DNA from: Dryomyza anilis
Lineage: Eukaryota > Arthropoda > Insecta > Diptera > Dryomyzidae
Direction: 5' to 3'
Assembly (NCBI GenBank): GCA_951804985.1
Contig: OX638132.1
Span: 40,979,152 to 41,043,151, forward strand
DNA length: 64,000 bases
Shown here in pieces: positions 1 to 10,490 of this stretch. The translations under genes were made by a program, and so were the position numbers. The notes under the pieces were generated by a model, which made no database searches, was not told the origin of the DNA, and worked only from the letters and a program-made list of their open reading frames with translations. Each line of letters opens with the position of its first letter. The first letter of the stretch is position 1.

Positions 1-74
1 GATTGTTCTTATTACGCAACATTTCTAAAAAATCGAATTTATAATTTATGGGAGAGCGCTATTTTTCACGCAGT

Positions 75-207
<133 letters not shown>

Positions 208-418
208 CTGAAAAAAAAGATAAAATTCCAGCGGTACAACATTCAATTTTTCCAGTCTTGTTCAGGCAATCGCCGCGTATAGACCTGTTCTATTACAACT
301 CGCCGAGTGTGATTAGTGTTCACAGTGTGTATTCACAGTATTTTTAAACAACAACATTATTTATAAAAACTTTGTATATAAAACACTAAAACTCAAAAAG
401 TGCTTAAGTGACAATAAA

Positions 419-1624
419 ATGAAAGGGGGTGAACCCCCTCCCCTTCCCAACCGGAATAGGTTCGCGGAAATTGATCCGGATTCAAACAAACAATCAAACC
501 AAAAAAATAAACGTCCTCGTTCTGAAGACTTTGTTCCCCTTCCGCTAACTAAACATAATGATGATAATGTTCCACGGTACTTAATAATATCTGCTATTGG
601 TCACAAAGATGCAGACAACGTTCGTCCTCTATCGTCGTATAATGCGTTTCATATAGAGAAAGGACTCAATTTCATTTCAAGCGAATACTCTGAGGTTACC
701 GAACTAAGACCCGGTGATCTCATGATTAAAGTAAACAACTTGAAATCTGCTGAACTTTTCCTTAAGGCCTCTTATGTAGATGTCATACCAGTTAAGGTAT
801 CTTCACATAAAACACTGAACTCAACACAAGGCAGAATTTATTCAAAAAATATAATTGATATACCCGAGAATGAACTGATTGAACATTTAAAAAATCAAAA
901 AATCATCGCAGTCAGGAAGTTCATGAAAAATGTCAACGGCGCGCTGTTGCCTACGGGGGCGGCTGTGATTACTTTTGATTTAATCCATCGTCCTCGAAAA
1001 ATAAAAATAGGCTGGGAAAGTGTACGGGTGGATGAATACATCCCAAATCCGATGCGCTGCGTTAACTGTCAAAAGCTTGGTCATACAAAGAATCGCTGCA
1101 GAAATGTTAAGGCTTGTAGGGAATGTGGAATCGCCCATACATGCGAGGATTGCACAAATAAATTTTGTGTCAATTGCGACAATAACACACACACTTCTTA
1201 TGATGGTGACTGTCCCACTTTTTTGAAACATAAGGCAGTAAATAAAATAAAAAGTGATAGACGTTGCAACGATAGGGAGGCATGGGCGGTTTTCAACAGT
1301 AACCCCGATGCACATAAAATCAAGTCTCATAAAAGTTCAACAAAAGCAAGATCGATGGCCGATATTGTAAGAAACCCAACAACATCAAACAACACAGTTA
1401 AAAACAACCAACAAAATAAACCCCACACAACTCAAACAACAACACCAATTACACTCGAAAATCCAACCAACTCCAAAAGCAAAACAAATAACTCGAACAA
1501 TAACAACACCAACACCAATATTAAAACAACGAAAAACAACGACCAAAAATCACAAAAATCACAATGCACGAACACAAACAACATTAACAGAGCTGCAAAA
1601 CTTAGCAGACACAGCAACCAATAA
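419..1624 (+). CDS. I-like element ORF1 (Gag-like nucleocapsid protein), copy 1
   Basis: This 401-residue frame is complete. ORF1 proteins of I and jockey elements bind element RNA to form the ribonucleoprotein that is reverse transcribed at the target. The N-terminal 50 residues are charged and proline-rich. Residues about 55-210 fit the RRM-like/PRE_C2HC region of such proteins. Three cysteine knuckles follow: CVNCQKLGHTKNRC at about 214-227, a CX2CX3HX4C variant at about 233-245, and a third with a wider last spacing at about 250-265. The C-terminal 110 residues are a low-complexity N/T/K tail. The start is the first ATG after a leader of about 165 bases. Translation differs from copy 2 by one residue (T versus I in the tail). 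It may still be translatable, although its ORF2 is broken. Confidence 0.85.
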   Translation: MKGGEPPPLPNRNRFAEIDPDSNKQSNQKNKRPRSEDFVPLPLTKHNDDNVPRYLIISAIGHKDADNVRPLSSYNAFHIEKGLNFISSEYSEVTELRPGDLMIKVNNLKSAELFLKASYVDVIPVKVSSHKTLNSTQGRIYSKNIIDIPENELIEHLKNQKIIAVRKFMKNVNGALLPTGAAVITFDLIHRPRKIKIGWESVRVDEYIPNPMRCVNCQKLGHTKNRCRNVKACRECGIAHTCEDCTNKFCVNCDNNTHTSYDGDCPTFLKHKAVNKIKSDRRCNDREAWAVFNSNPDAHKIKSHKSSTKARSMADIVRNPTTSNNTVKNNQQNKPHTTQTTTPITLENPTNSKSKTNNSNNNNTNTNIKTTKNNDQKSQKSQCTNTNNINRAAKLSRHSNQ

Positions 1625-1778
1625 CGTAGATAACATGGACACTATAGATAGCAATTCACCACCCAGATCATCTCTCTATGAAAAATTCCCACAATTAAGT
1701 ACAATTATTACACCAAATACACTACATAAACTCCAATCATCCCAAAGCAACAATAAAACAAAAACTCACAAGTAATGT

Positions 1779-2213
1779 TTGTATGATTTATATTTAAAAA
1801 TGGATATAGGTTTAAATTTAAAAATTTTGCAGTGGAACATACAATGTTTCACTAATAATAAATACGCCTTAGAACTACTAATATCCAAGCACAACCCTGA
1901 TATAATCGCATTACAAGAAACACACACCATATACAAAAACTTGAAATTTTTACATCTTCCACAGTACAATGTATTTCACTTTAATAAAGACTATTCCTAT
2001 GCCAAGTCAGGTATAGCAATTTTTGTTAAAAATACTATAAATGCATCACAACATAAAGTTTCCACAAACAATCTTATTTTTCAATCAATCACCGTGCACG
2101 GTATGGTCGACCTGAACATTACGAATATTTATAAAGAGAGAGACATTTATTTAACACCTCAGCTAGTCGCTGAAATTCATAATTTTAGAGGTCACCATTG
2201 CTTGGTGACTTAA
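1779..2213 (+). pseudogene. I-like ORF2, endonuclease N-terminal part, copy 1
   Basis: This is the start of the ORF2 polyprotein: an APE-type endonuclease that nicks target DNA to prime reverse transcription. Visible motifs are LQWNIQC (the N motif) and ALQETHT (the catalytic glutamate). The likely start is the ATG at 1800, in a MDIGLNLKILQWN context. The frame ends at 2213, and the next endonuclease block (GDLNSQN) resumes in another frame at about 2204, so a frameshift separates them. The same frameshift is in copy 2, so it predates the duplication. The frame follows ORF1 after about 155 non-coding bases. Confidence 0.75.
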
Positions 2214-3466
2214 ATTCACAAAACACGTTATGGGTTTCACAAGCCACATCCAACAGTGGCATAATATGGGAAAGTTTTGCAAATGATCGCAACCTATCTA
2301 TATTAAATGATGGGTCGCCTACTCTATTTAACACAAGAAACACATTAACAGCAGTCGACGTAGCGATGGCCAGCACAGATCTGGCCCCTACGTTGACCTG
2401 GTCTTGTTTTCCACAGCCGGAGGTATGTGATCACATACCAATAATTTTGTGCAATAATGAAGCACCAACACAAAAAAAGTATATCTCGCGTTTTTTGGAC
2501 TCCAAGGCAGATTGGTCTTTGTTTGAGCAAAAAACAGTTGTGTATAATGCAATTTTTTCTGAAACCTCTAACATAAATAAAGAAGCAGCTGTGATTAAGA
2601 AAATACTAAGGATGTCTGCAAATGAATCCATCCCCATTAGTAGAAAACCAGTAAACCGTTACAGTCCGGTGTGGTTTAACTCCGAAATTGGTAAATTAAT
2701 ACGATTAAAATATCAAGCATGGAAAATATTTAAAAGAACGAGAAATGTACCAAATGCAATCAACTACAGAAGGACATGTGCCAAAGTTAAATGGGCTTGT
2801 AAGCAAGCCAAAAAACTAACATGGGTTAATTTTTTGAATTCGCTAAATCCCACGATGGACATTCGGTTTTTATGGAAAAAAGTAAAAAATATTAGATGTA
2901 GGTCAATATCAAATTTCCCTACTATATTGGATGGTGGTACTGTGTTGGCTCACCCAGAATGTATTGCTAATGCTTTTGTTGTGCTGTGGGGATCCATAGG
3001 TTCTGACAGTTCATTTAAACCTGAGTTAATTTTAGATAAAAACAGTATTGATATTGACAACATGCCCGCTAATGGTAACGAATTTGATCATTTGACTGAT
3101 TGTGTAAGTTTTGCTGAATTAAATATTGCACTCAAAACCGCAAAAGGGACTTCACCCGGCACAGATAAGATCACATATTCAATGATAAAAAATGCTTCAC
3201 AAATACTTAAACAACGCATCTGCAGATTATACAGCAACATCTTAAACAACGGTACATATCCACATGATTGGAAGCACGCGTGCTTAATACCTATACCAAA
3301 AGCAGGTAAAAATCAAAATTTACTCGAGGGGTACCGTCCTATATCGCTACTTCCTGTTTTGTCTAAACTACTAGACAAGATAATTACCAAAAGAATTTGG
3401 AAATGCGCCAAAAACAAATTGCTTGCAGAGTTCACACATTATGTCATATTCTGGAGACAAATTTAA
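2198..3466 (+). pseudogene. I-like ORF2, endonuclease C-terminus and RT N-terminus, copy 1
   Basis: This frame continues ORF2 after the shift. It opens with the endonuclease block LGDLNSQNTLW, then TAVDVAM and CDHIPII, where the usual serine of the SDH motif is cysteine. The reverse-transcriptase fingers follow, including GTSPGTDKITYSMIKNA and YRPISLLPVLSKLLDKI. The frame breaks at 3466 because 28 bases present in copy 2 are missing just before VHTLCHILE. The palm motif EDLEKAFD is encoded shortly downstream in another frame, and the segment ends at the 3576 junction. Catalytic motif C is absent from this copy. The product is certainly non-functional. Confidence 0.75.
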
Positions 3467-3572
3467 AAAAGAATATATTAGCAAAAAGGCACAATGTAGT
3501 TCTATCTGAGGATCTGGAGAAGGCATTTGATAGGGTCGTAGCAACGCATGTCATAAATGAGTTAAGGGATTC

Positions 3573-3576
<4 letters not shown>

Positions 3577-3631
<55 letters not shown>

Positions 3632-3675
3632 CTGAAAAAAAAGATAAAATTCCAGCGGTACAACATTCAATTTTT
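3577..3675. repeat. Duplication junction: TA repeat, shared flank and TSD
   Basis: Bases 3577-3626 are TA repeat. Bases 3627-3661 repeat the host flank seen at 202-237. Bases 3662-3675 are the 5' TSD, AACATTCAATTTTT. The same order occurs at 76-251, offset by 3,424 bases. This places the duplication breakpoint between the TA run and a CCCAA in the reverse-transcriptase region. Confidence 0.85.
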
Positions 3676-3842
3676 CCAGTCTTGTTCAGGCAATCGCCGC
3701 GTATAGACCTGTTCTATTACAACTCGCCGAGTGTGATTAGTGTTCACAGTGTGTATTCACAGTATTTTTAAACAACAACATTATTTATAAAAACTTTGTA
3801 TATAAAACACTAAAACTCAAAAAGTGCTTAAGTGACAATAAA

Positions 3843-5048
3843 ATGAAAGGGGGTGAACCCCCTCCCCTTCCCAACCGGAATAGGTTCGCGGAAATTGATC
3901 CGGATTCAAACAAACAATCAAACCAAAAAAATAAACGTCCTCGTTCTGAAGACTTTGTTCCCCTTCCGCTAACTAAACATAATGATGATAATGTTCCACG
4001 GTACTTAATAATATCTGCTATTGGTCACAAAGATGCAGACAACGTTCGTCCTCTATCGTCGTATAATGCGTTTCATATAGAGAAAGGACTCAATTTCATT
4101 TCAAGCGAATACTCTGAGGTTACCGAACTAAGACCCGGTGATCTCATGATTAAAGTAAACAACTTGAAATCTGCTGAACTTTTCCTTAAGGCCTCTTATG
4201 TAGATGTCATACCAGTTAAGGTATCTTCACATAAAACACTGAACTCAACACAAGGCAGAATTTATTCAAAAAATATAATTGATATACCCGAGAATGAACT
4301 GATTGAACATTTAAAAAATCAAAAAATCATCGCAGTCAGGAAGTTCATGAAAAATGTCAACGGCGCGCTGTTGCCTACGGGGGCGGCTGTGATTACTTTT
4401 GATTTAATCCATCGTCCTCGAAAAATAAAAATAGGCTGGGAAAGTGTACGGGTGGATGAATACATCCCAAATCCGATGCGCTGCGTTAACTGTCAAAAGC
4501 TTGGTCATACAAAGAATCGCTGCAGAAATGTTAAGGCTTGTAGGGAATGTGGAATCGCCCATACATGCGAGGATTGCACAAATAAATTTTGTGTCAATTG
4601 CGACAATAACACACACACTTCTTATGATGGTGACTGTCCCACTTTTTTGAAACATAAGGCAGTAAATAAAATAAAAAGTGATAGACGTTGCAACGATAGG
4701 GAGGCATGGGCGGTTTTCAACAGTAACCCCGATGCACATAAAATCAAGTCTCATAAAAGTTCAACAAAAGCAAGATCGATGGCCGATATTGTAAGAAACC
4801 CAACAACATCAAACAACACAGTTAAAAACAACCAACAAAATAAACCCCACACAACTCAAACAATAACACCAATTACACTCGAAAATCCAACCAACTCCAA
4901 AAGCAAAACAAATAACTCGAACAATAACAACACCAACACCAATATTAAAACAACGAAAAACAACGACCAAAAATCACAAAAATCACAATGCACGAACACA
5001 AACAACATTAACAGAGCTGCAAAACTTAGCAGACACAGCAACCAATAA
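3843..5048 (+). CDS. I-like element ORF1 (Gag-like nucleocapsid protein), copy 2
   Basis: This 401-residue frame matches copy 1 except for one residue in the low-complexity tail. The zinc-knuckle cysteines and histidines are all conserved: first knuckle at about 214-227, second at 233-245, third near 250-265. It carries no damage, although the ORF2 downstream has many lesions. The role is RNA binding and particle assembly for the element. It starts 167 bases into the element, consistent with an I-type 5' UTR that also holds an internal promoter. Whether any promoter is active cannot be told from sequence. Confidence 0.85.
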   Translation: MKGGEPPPLPNRNRFAEIDPDSNKQSNQKNKRPRSEDFVPLPLTKHNDDNVPRYLIISAIGHKDADNVRPLSSYNAFHIEKGLNFISSEYSEVTELRPGDLMIKVNNLKSAELFLKASYVDVIPVKVSSHKTLNSTQGRIYSKNIIDIPENELIEHLKNQKIIAVRKFMKNVNGALLPTGAAVITFDLIHRPRKIKIGWESVRVDEYIPNPMRCVNCQKLGHTKNRCRNVKACRECGIAHTCEDCTNKFCVNCDNNTHTSYDGDCPTFLKHKAVNKIKSDRRCNDREAWAVFNSNPDAHKIKSHKSSTKARSMADIVRNPTTSNNTVKNNQQNKPHTTQTITPITLENPTNSKSKTNNSNNNNTNTNIKTTKNNDQKSQKSQCTNTNNINRAAKLSRHSNQ

Positions 5049-5202
5049 CATAGATAACATGGACACTATAGATAGCAATTCACCACCCAGATCATCTCTC
5101 TATGAAAAATTCCCACAATTAAGTACAATTATTACACCAAATACACTACATAAACTCCAATCATCCCAAAGCAACAATAAAACAAAAACTCACAAGTAAT
5201 GT

Positions 5203-5637
5203 TTGTATGATTTATATTTAAAAATGGATATAGGTTTAAATTTAAAAATTTTGCAGTGGAACATACAATGTTTCACTAATAATAAATACGCCTTAGAACT
5301 ACTAATATCCAAGCACAACCCTGATATAATCGCATTACAAGAAACACACACCATATACAAAAACTTGAAATTTTTACATCTTCCACAGTACAATGTATTT
5401 CACTTTAATAAAGACTATTCCTATGCCAAGTCAGGTATAGCAATTTTTGTTAAAAATACTATAAATGCATCACAACATAAAGTTTCCACAAACAATCTTA
5501 TTTTTCAATCAATCACCGTGCACGGTATGGTCGACCTGAACATTACGAATATTTATAAAGAGAGAGACATTTATTTAACACCTCAGCTAGTCGCTGAAAT
5601 TCATAATTTTAGAGGTCACCATTGCTTGGTGACTTAA
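5203..5637 (+). pseudogene. I-like ORF2, endonuclease N-terminal part, copy 2
   Basis: This is identical in layout to 1779-2213, with LQWNIQC and ALQETHT motifs of an APE-type endonuclease and loss of frame at GHHCLVT just before GDLNSQN. The shared frameshift shows the master copy was already dead in ORF2 before the tandem duplication. Confidence 0.75.
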
Positions 5638-6992
5638 ATTCACAAAACACGTTATGGGTTTCACAAGCCACATCCAACAGTGGCATAATATGGGAAAGTT
5701 TTGCAAATGATCGCAACCTATCTATATTAAATGATGGGTCGCCTACTCTATTTAACACAAGAAACACATTAACAGCAGTCGACGTAGCGATGGCCAGCAC
5801 AGATCTGGCCCCTACGTTGACCTGGTCTTGTTTTCCACAGCCGGAGGTATGTGATCACATACCAATAATTTTGTGTAATAATGAAGCACCAACACAAAAA
5901 AAGTATATCTCGCGTTTTTTGGACTCCAAGGCAGATTGGTCTTTGTTTGAGCAAAAAACAGTTGTGTATAATGCAATTTTTTCTGAAACCTCTAACATAA
6001 ATAAAGAAGCAGCTGTGATTAAGAAAATACTAAGGATGTCTGCAAATGAATCCGAAATTGGTAAATTAATACGATTAAAATATCAAGCATGGAAAATATT
6101 TAAAAGAACGAGAAATGTACCAAATGCAATCAACTACAGAAGGACATGTGCCAAAGTTAAATGGGCTTGTAAGCAAGCCAAAAAACTAACATGGGTTAAT
6201 TTTTTGAATTCGCTAAATCCCACGATGGACATTCGGTTTTTATGGAAAAAAGTAAAAAATATTAGATGTAGGTCAATATCAAATTTCCCTACTATATTGG
6301 ATGGTGGTACTGTGTTGGCTCACCCAGAATGTATTGCTAATGCTTTTGTTGTGCTGTGGGGATCCATAGGTTCTGACAGTTCATTTAAACCTGAGTTAAT
6401 TTTAGATAAAAACAGTATTGATATTGACAACATGCCCGCTAATGGTAACGAATTTGATCATTTGACTGATTGTGTAAGTTTTGCTGAATTAAATATTGCA
6501 CTCAAAACCGCAAAAGGGACTTCACCCGGCACAGATAAGATCACATATTCAATGATAAAAAATGCTTCACAAATACTTAAACAACGCATCTGCAGATTAT
6601 ACAGCAACATCTTAAACAACGGTACATATCCACATGATTGGAAGCACGCGTGCTTAATACCTATACCAAAAGCAGGTAAAAATCAAAATTTACTCGAGGG
6701 GTACCGTCCTATATCGCTACTTCCTGTTTTGTCTAAACTACTAGACAAGATAATTACCAAAAGAATTTGGAAATGCGCCAAAAACAAATTGCTTGCAGAG
6801 CAGCACGCATTTTTACCTAACCATGGTGTTCACACATTATGTCATATTCTGGAGACAAATTTAAAAAAGAATATATTAGCAAAAAGGCACAATGTAGTTC
6901 TATCTGAGGATCTGGAGAAGGCATTTGATAGGGTCGTAGCAACGCATGTCATAAATGAGTTAAGGGATTCCCAAAAAATTTTCTCAAACTAA
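5622..6992 (+). pseudogene. I-like ORF2, endonuclease C-terminus and RT, copy 2
   Basis: This 456-residue frame runs from the endonuclease block GDLNSQNTLW to the reverse-transcriptase palm. It lacks 18 codons present in copy 1, lost in frame between two TCC triplets near 6050, in the endonuclease-RT linker. It retains the AEQHAFLPNHGVHTL block missing from copy 1. The first catalytic block reads LSEDLEKAFDRV, so the motif A aspartate is present. The frame ends soon after at INELRDSQ, and the polymerase continues at 7004 in a different frame. Confidence 0.75.
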
Positions 6993-7003
6993 TTCTGTCC
7001 TTT

Positions 7004-7384
7004 TTGTTGCGCCGGAGAATCACAGTAAAAGTTAATGGTTTTTTGTCACGAAGTCTTAATTTAGAAAATGGCATACCTCAAGGTTCCCCACTATCAGTGG
7101 TATTATATAACGTTTATGCAAACACATTAATAAAAACCATCAGGCACACTGCCGGTATAGATTTCATAGGTATATATGCTGATAATATCTTTGCCCTAGC
7201 ATCAGGAACAGCAGAAGAAATTAATAGCCGTCTGATTCATTTGGACAATAAAATTGGACAATGGGCAAATGAAACCGGAGCAGTTATTCCAGCAAATAAG
7301 GCAATTCACATATGTAGCAGATATAAATGTATATTACCATGCATACCGCTTAGGAACACAAATATTGTGGAACGAACAAACTAA
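7004..7384 (+). pseudogene. I-like ORF2, RT palm with YADN in place of YADD
   Basis: This part of the reverse-transcriptase domain contains GIPQGSPLSVVLYNVYAN (motif B) followed by IGIYADNIFALAS. Motif C is normally YADD or FADD in this clade. Here the second metal-binding aspartate is asparagine, which would inactivate polymerisation. The frame ends at 7384 and overlaps the next piece of ORF2 in another frame, so there is a further indel near 7330. Confidence 0.75.
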
Positions 7385-7946
7385 AAACATTATAACTAAA
7401 CTGAACAAAATTAACAATTTGCTTAAAGTTGTCTGTTCAAGAAAAAAAGGTCCACACATAGACACAGCCATTGGAATTTGTCGTGCTTTGACAGAAGGTA
7501 CCATCCAGCATTGTCTTACAATGTACGGTTGGACATCCCAGACGAACAAAAACAAAATAAATGCAGCTCTGAATAGGTGTTTCAGAACAGCGGCAGGTAT
7601 CCTGGTTCCTACACCAGTTGACGCCCTACGAATAGAAGCAAGATATCACAGTTTTGATTGGATGCTTCTCGCTGCAAAATCAATTTCCATATCAACACAT
7701 GCCCTTCACGAACCAATATGGTCGCTGTTGGGTGAAGATATTGATTATGTCAAAATTCGACCCGAAAATGTCAATATTCACCGATGGTTCTTTTTTGGAT
7801 GGCACAACATCTTTCGCAGTGATAAAGCAATTATCTACAGACAATTTTTTGACTATATCGCAGGGGCTTTTACCAACCCATTCTGGCATTTTTCACGCCG
7901 AACTAATCGCAGTTCAAGAAGCTGTAAAGTTCGCAGTTGCATCTAA
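7254..7946 (+). pseudogene. I-like ORF2, RT thumb and connection region
   Basis: Useful homology is from about 7330 to 7790: a stretch containing NEQTKNIITKLNKINNLLKV, then TEGTIQHCLTMYGW, LNRCFRTAAGILVPTPVDAL and LLAAKSISISTHALHEP. These are typical of the region between reverse transcriptase and RNase H in I-clade elements. Near 7790 the frame shifts and RNase H continues in the overlapping frame that starts at 7654, so the C-terminal residues of this frame are probably not native. Confidence 0.65.
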
Positions 7947-8544
7947 ATGCAGGACGGTAATTTGCTGAGATAGCCTAAGTGTAGTTAAGGCATTGCAAAG
8001 CAAAGGCGCATTTTACGATTTTTTTATCGCTGGCCTTGATATAAATGTACAAATAAAACTATTTTGGATACCTGGACATGTTGGTATTCCTGGGAACGAA
8101 TACGCGGATAAAACAGCAAAAAACACAATATCGATGCCTCTCATTACCATGATCCCATGCCTTGACAGTATAATGATAATTTGTCACAAAGTGTTGCAAT
8201 CAGAAGAATATCAGGATACCTGGAACGTCTCTACATCTTTCATGCGGCAACACAATCCTAAAACCACAAGACCAAATTATAATACAAGATTCACTCGTGC
8301 TGAATGTATAAAGTTGGCAAGGCTAAGAGTAGGAAAAACGCTATTTAACACTAACCACATATTTGATCAAGGAATACAAAAGCAATGTGACACTTGTCAA
8401 ATGAATCTTTCCGTAGACCACATTCTACGGGTATGTCCTCTTACCAGAAGTACTTTGACTCTCGAACAAATATTAGACTGTACCAATCATAAAACAATCA
8501 AGTTTCTAAATAGCGCGCTTAAAAACACGGTGTTTTATTCATAA
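7654..8544 (+). pseudogene. I-like ORF2, RNase H domain and C-terminus
   Basis: RNase H removes the RNA strand during element replication. FTDGSFLDG gives the first catalytic aspartate, HAELIAVQEAVKFA the glutamate, DSLSVVKAL the second aspartate, and WIPGHVGIPGNEYADKTAK the last histidine and aspartate, so all catalytic positions are visible. A TGA at about 7966-7968, just before DSLSVV, splits the domain; the second half reopens at 7993 without a frame change. A cysteine/histidine cluster near the end (CDTCQMNLSVDHILRVCP) is typical of the C-terminus of this family. Translation ends at 8544, about 90 bases before the TAAG tail. Confidence 0.8.
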
Positions 8545-8662
8545 CCTAATTGTAAAAAATGGTGCAAAATGGCCTTTGTTGCCCGGCACCTCTATTCAAT
8601 ATTTTATAAATTTATTTATAAAATACTGCAGCTTAAGTAAGTAAGTAACATTCAATTTTTGT

Positions 8663-10490
8663 AGCTGGCCAGTCGGAACCTACACCCATTTTTTGCTCGT
8701 AAAAAACGATGATAAATGTCAATGTAAAAAAAATCATATTTTGCTCGTAAATAACGATGGCTCGTAATTTTTGAGTGTTTAAATCGTAAAAAAAGATAGT
8801 CAAAATTTATTATTGTTTTTCTAATCAAAAGTTCATTTAGTAAAATGCATATGTTCAATATTTTTAACGAGATTAAATAAATTGTTTTGCTGAAAACTTT
8901 AAATCATTTGCTGTAATTAAGAAGTAAGTAAATGCATTTGGAAGCAGAGATCGGAAATGCCCGTGTGCGTGCGCCCGCACATGCCCCTTTCTTCATACAC
9001 TGACGAGCAAATTTGTTTTACGCAGACACTGCACTCGGGCATCACATTTTTTTTACAACACATCCCGTCCCAACGAGTGATGCTTTGCATTATTCTCGGT
9101 ACCTGCCCTTGTGCGTCCTACGAAACTAAAAACTGCAGCCCGCGCAGACGTGGAATGAGAAAATAGAGAAGCATATCGCGCAAGTGCTATGGTATTTATT
9201 TCGCGGGGCAACTCCGTGCAACAGCGAAAACAGACTGCCCCTGGCAGCACGCGCATTTTTCACAGCCAGTAAATTTTATTGGCACTGTTTTAAAATTTAG
9301 ACTGGGCAATGTTTTAATAATTGTTATATAAAACTATTTATAATACAGACAAGTTTGGCAATACTCAAATACACTTTTATCGCAGTTTTATTTTGGTTTA
9401 TAAAAATTGTATCTTTTAATTGTTCGTTGAACAGAAAAATAAATTTAACATGAAATCTTAATCAACATTTTTATTCAAACACAAAAATTATTATGTGCAA
9501 AAATCTATTTTAATAAAAAAGCTACATGATAGGCTTCGAAAAATAATGTATATCCTCATTTGTAAAAATGTACACTAAGTTTAAACTTGCACTGAAAAAC
9601 TTGTACTAAATTATACAATTTTTATAAACCAAATTAAAACTTCGATTAAAAGTGTATTTGAGTATTGCCAAACTTTTCTGTATTAACGATAGTTTTATTT
9701 AAAAATTATTAAAACATTGCGCAGTATATTATAACAGTGCCGTACTCATGCGCCACATAAGAATGTCATACAAGAAAAAATTAACTGGCTGTGAAAAACT
9801 GCCCCGCGTGCTGCCCGGGGCAGTCGGTTTTCGCTGTTGCACCGCGAAATAAATACCATAGCACTTGCGCGATATGTTTCTGTATTTTCTCATTCCATGT
9901 CTGCGCGGGCTGCAGTTTTTTGTTTCGTAGCCCGCACGAGGGCAGGTACCGAGAATAGTGCAAAGCATCACTCGTTTCGACGGGATGTGTTGTAAAAAAA
10001 ATGTGGTGCCCGAGTGCAGAGTATGCGTAAACAAATTTGCTTCTCATTTACTTAAGGGAGATGGCGCGGGCGTGCGTGCAAATCCGAACTCTGTTTGGAA
10101 GCTTAATATAAAATTTAAATGCATTTACTTCATTTTTTTTTGTATCGTTAAAAAAGAAGGAAAAAGCTCGTAAAAAGAGTTAAAAATGATTATCATTTAC
10201 GATTAAAACTTAATCGTAAAAAATATTAAAAACGAGTTCGTTTACGAACAAAAAACATCGTTTATAACGAGTATATAATCGTATTTTACGATCATAAACA
10301 ATCGAAAATATATACGTGTTTTTAGTTCGTTTATGATACCTCGTTACGATGGACAAATTAAGAACGAAACTGTATACGTTTTCGAATCATTTACGATTCT
10401 CGTATACGATTGTTTTATTCATTATTTACGAATATTTGCTATCATTTACTATGTCGTTTATGATAAATTGGCCGGCTGGGTATAGATCAA
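8663..10490. mobile_element. Large foldback (long inverted repeat) element
   Basis: The left arm (about 8663-9412) and right arm (about 9611-10490) are reverse complements across most of their length, with a loop of about 200 bases. Matching blocks include CACTCGGGCATCACA with TGTGGTGCCCGAGTG, CTGCAGCCCGCGCAGAC with its complement, and AGTATTGCCAAACTT with its complement. The ends share AGCTGGCCA versus AGCCGGCCA. The outer few hundred bases of each arm are packed with a TCGTAAA/ACGAT motif, while the inner arm is GC-rich (8950-9260 and 9780-10080), unlike the surroundings. No transposase is visible; short frames inside mirror each other and are palindrome products. Exact ends and TSD were not resolved. 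It abuts the I-element insertion. Confidence 0.75.

Larger units (their letters stand above)
252..3576 (+). mobile_element. I-clade non-LTR retrotransposon, copy 1 (3' part missing)
   Basis: This is the 5' two thirds of the element seen complete at 3676-8646. It has a 5' UTR, ORF1, and ORF2 up to the middle of the reverse transcriptase. It stops at 3576, where the sequence switches to a TA repeat. The upstream 14 bases (238-251, AACATTCAATTTTT) equal the TSD of copy 2, and the 50 bases before that are also shared. It therefore arose by tandem duplication of an inserted element with its flank, not by a second insertion. Against copy 2 it keeps a 54-bp stretch (about 2630-2683) that copy 2 lost, and lacks 28 bp (near 3430) that copy 2 has. 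Confidence 0.85.
3676..8646 (+). mobile_element. I-clade non-LTR retrotransposon, copy 2 (both ends present)
   Basis: This copy of about 5.0 kb starts at CCAGTCTTGTTCAGG and ends in a TTAAGTAAGTAAGTAA tail at about 8633-8648. The bases flanking it, 3662-3675 and 8647-8660, are a perfect 14-bp TSD (AACATTCAATTTTT, overlapping the tail by two bases), the mark of target-primed reverse transcription. Contents in order are 5' UTR, ORF1, and a fragmented ORF2 with endonuclease, reverse transcriptase and RNase H. An RNase H domain together with a short-repeat tail rather than poly(A) supports the I clade. Several frameshifts, a stop and a 54-bp deletion in ORF2 make it defective. Confidence 0.88.

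Noticed and set aside
980..1330. Antisense frames within the I-like ORF1 (also 1020-1226, 1432-1617 and their equivalents at +3424)
   Set aside because: They are shadows of a well-supported sense gene, with no motifs of their own.
9053..10047. Short frames in the foldback arms
   Set aside because: Arms are mirror images, so frames recur as complements. No protein family is visible.
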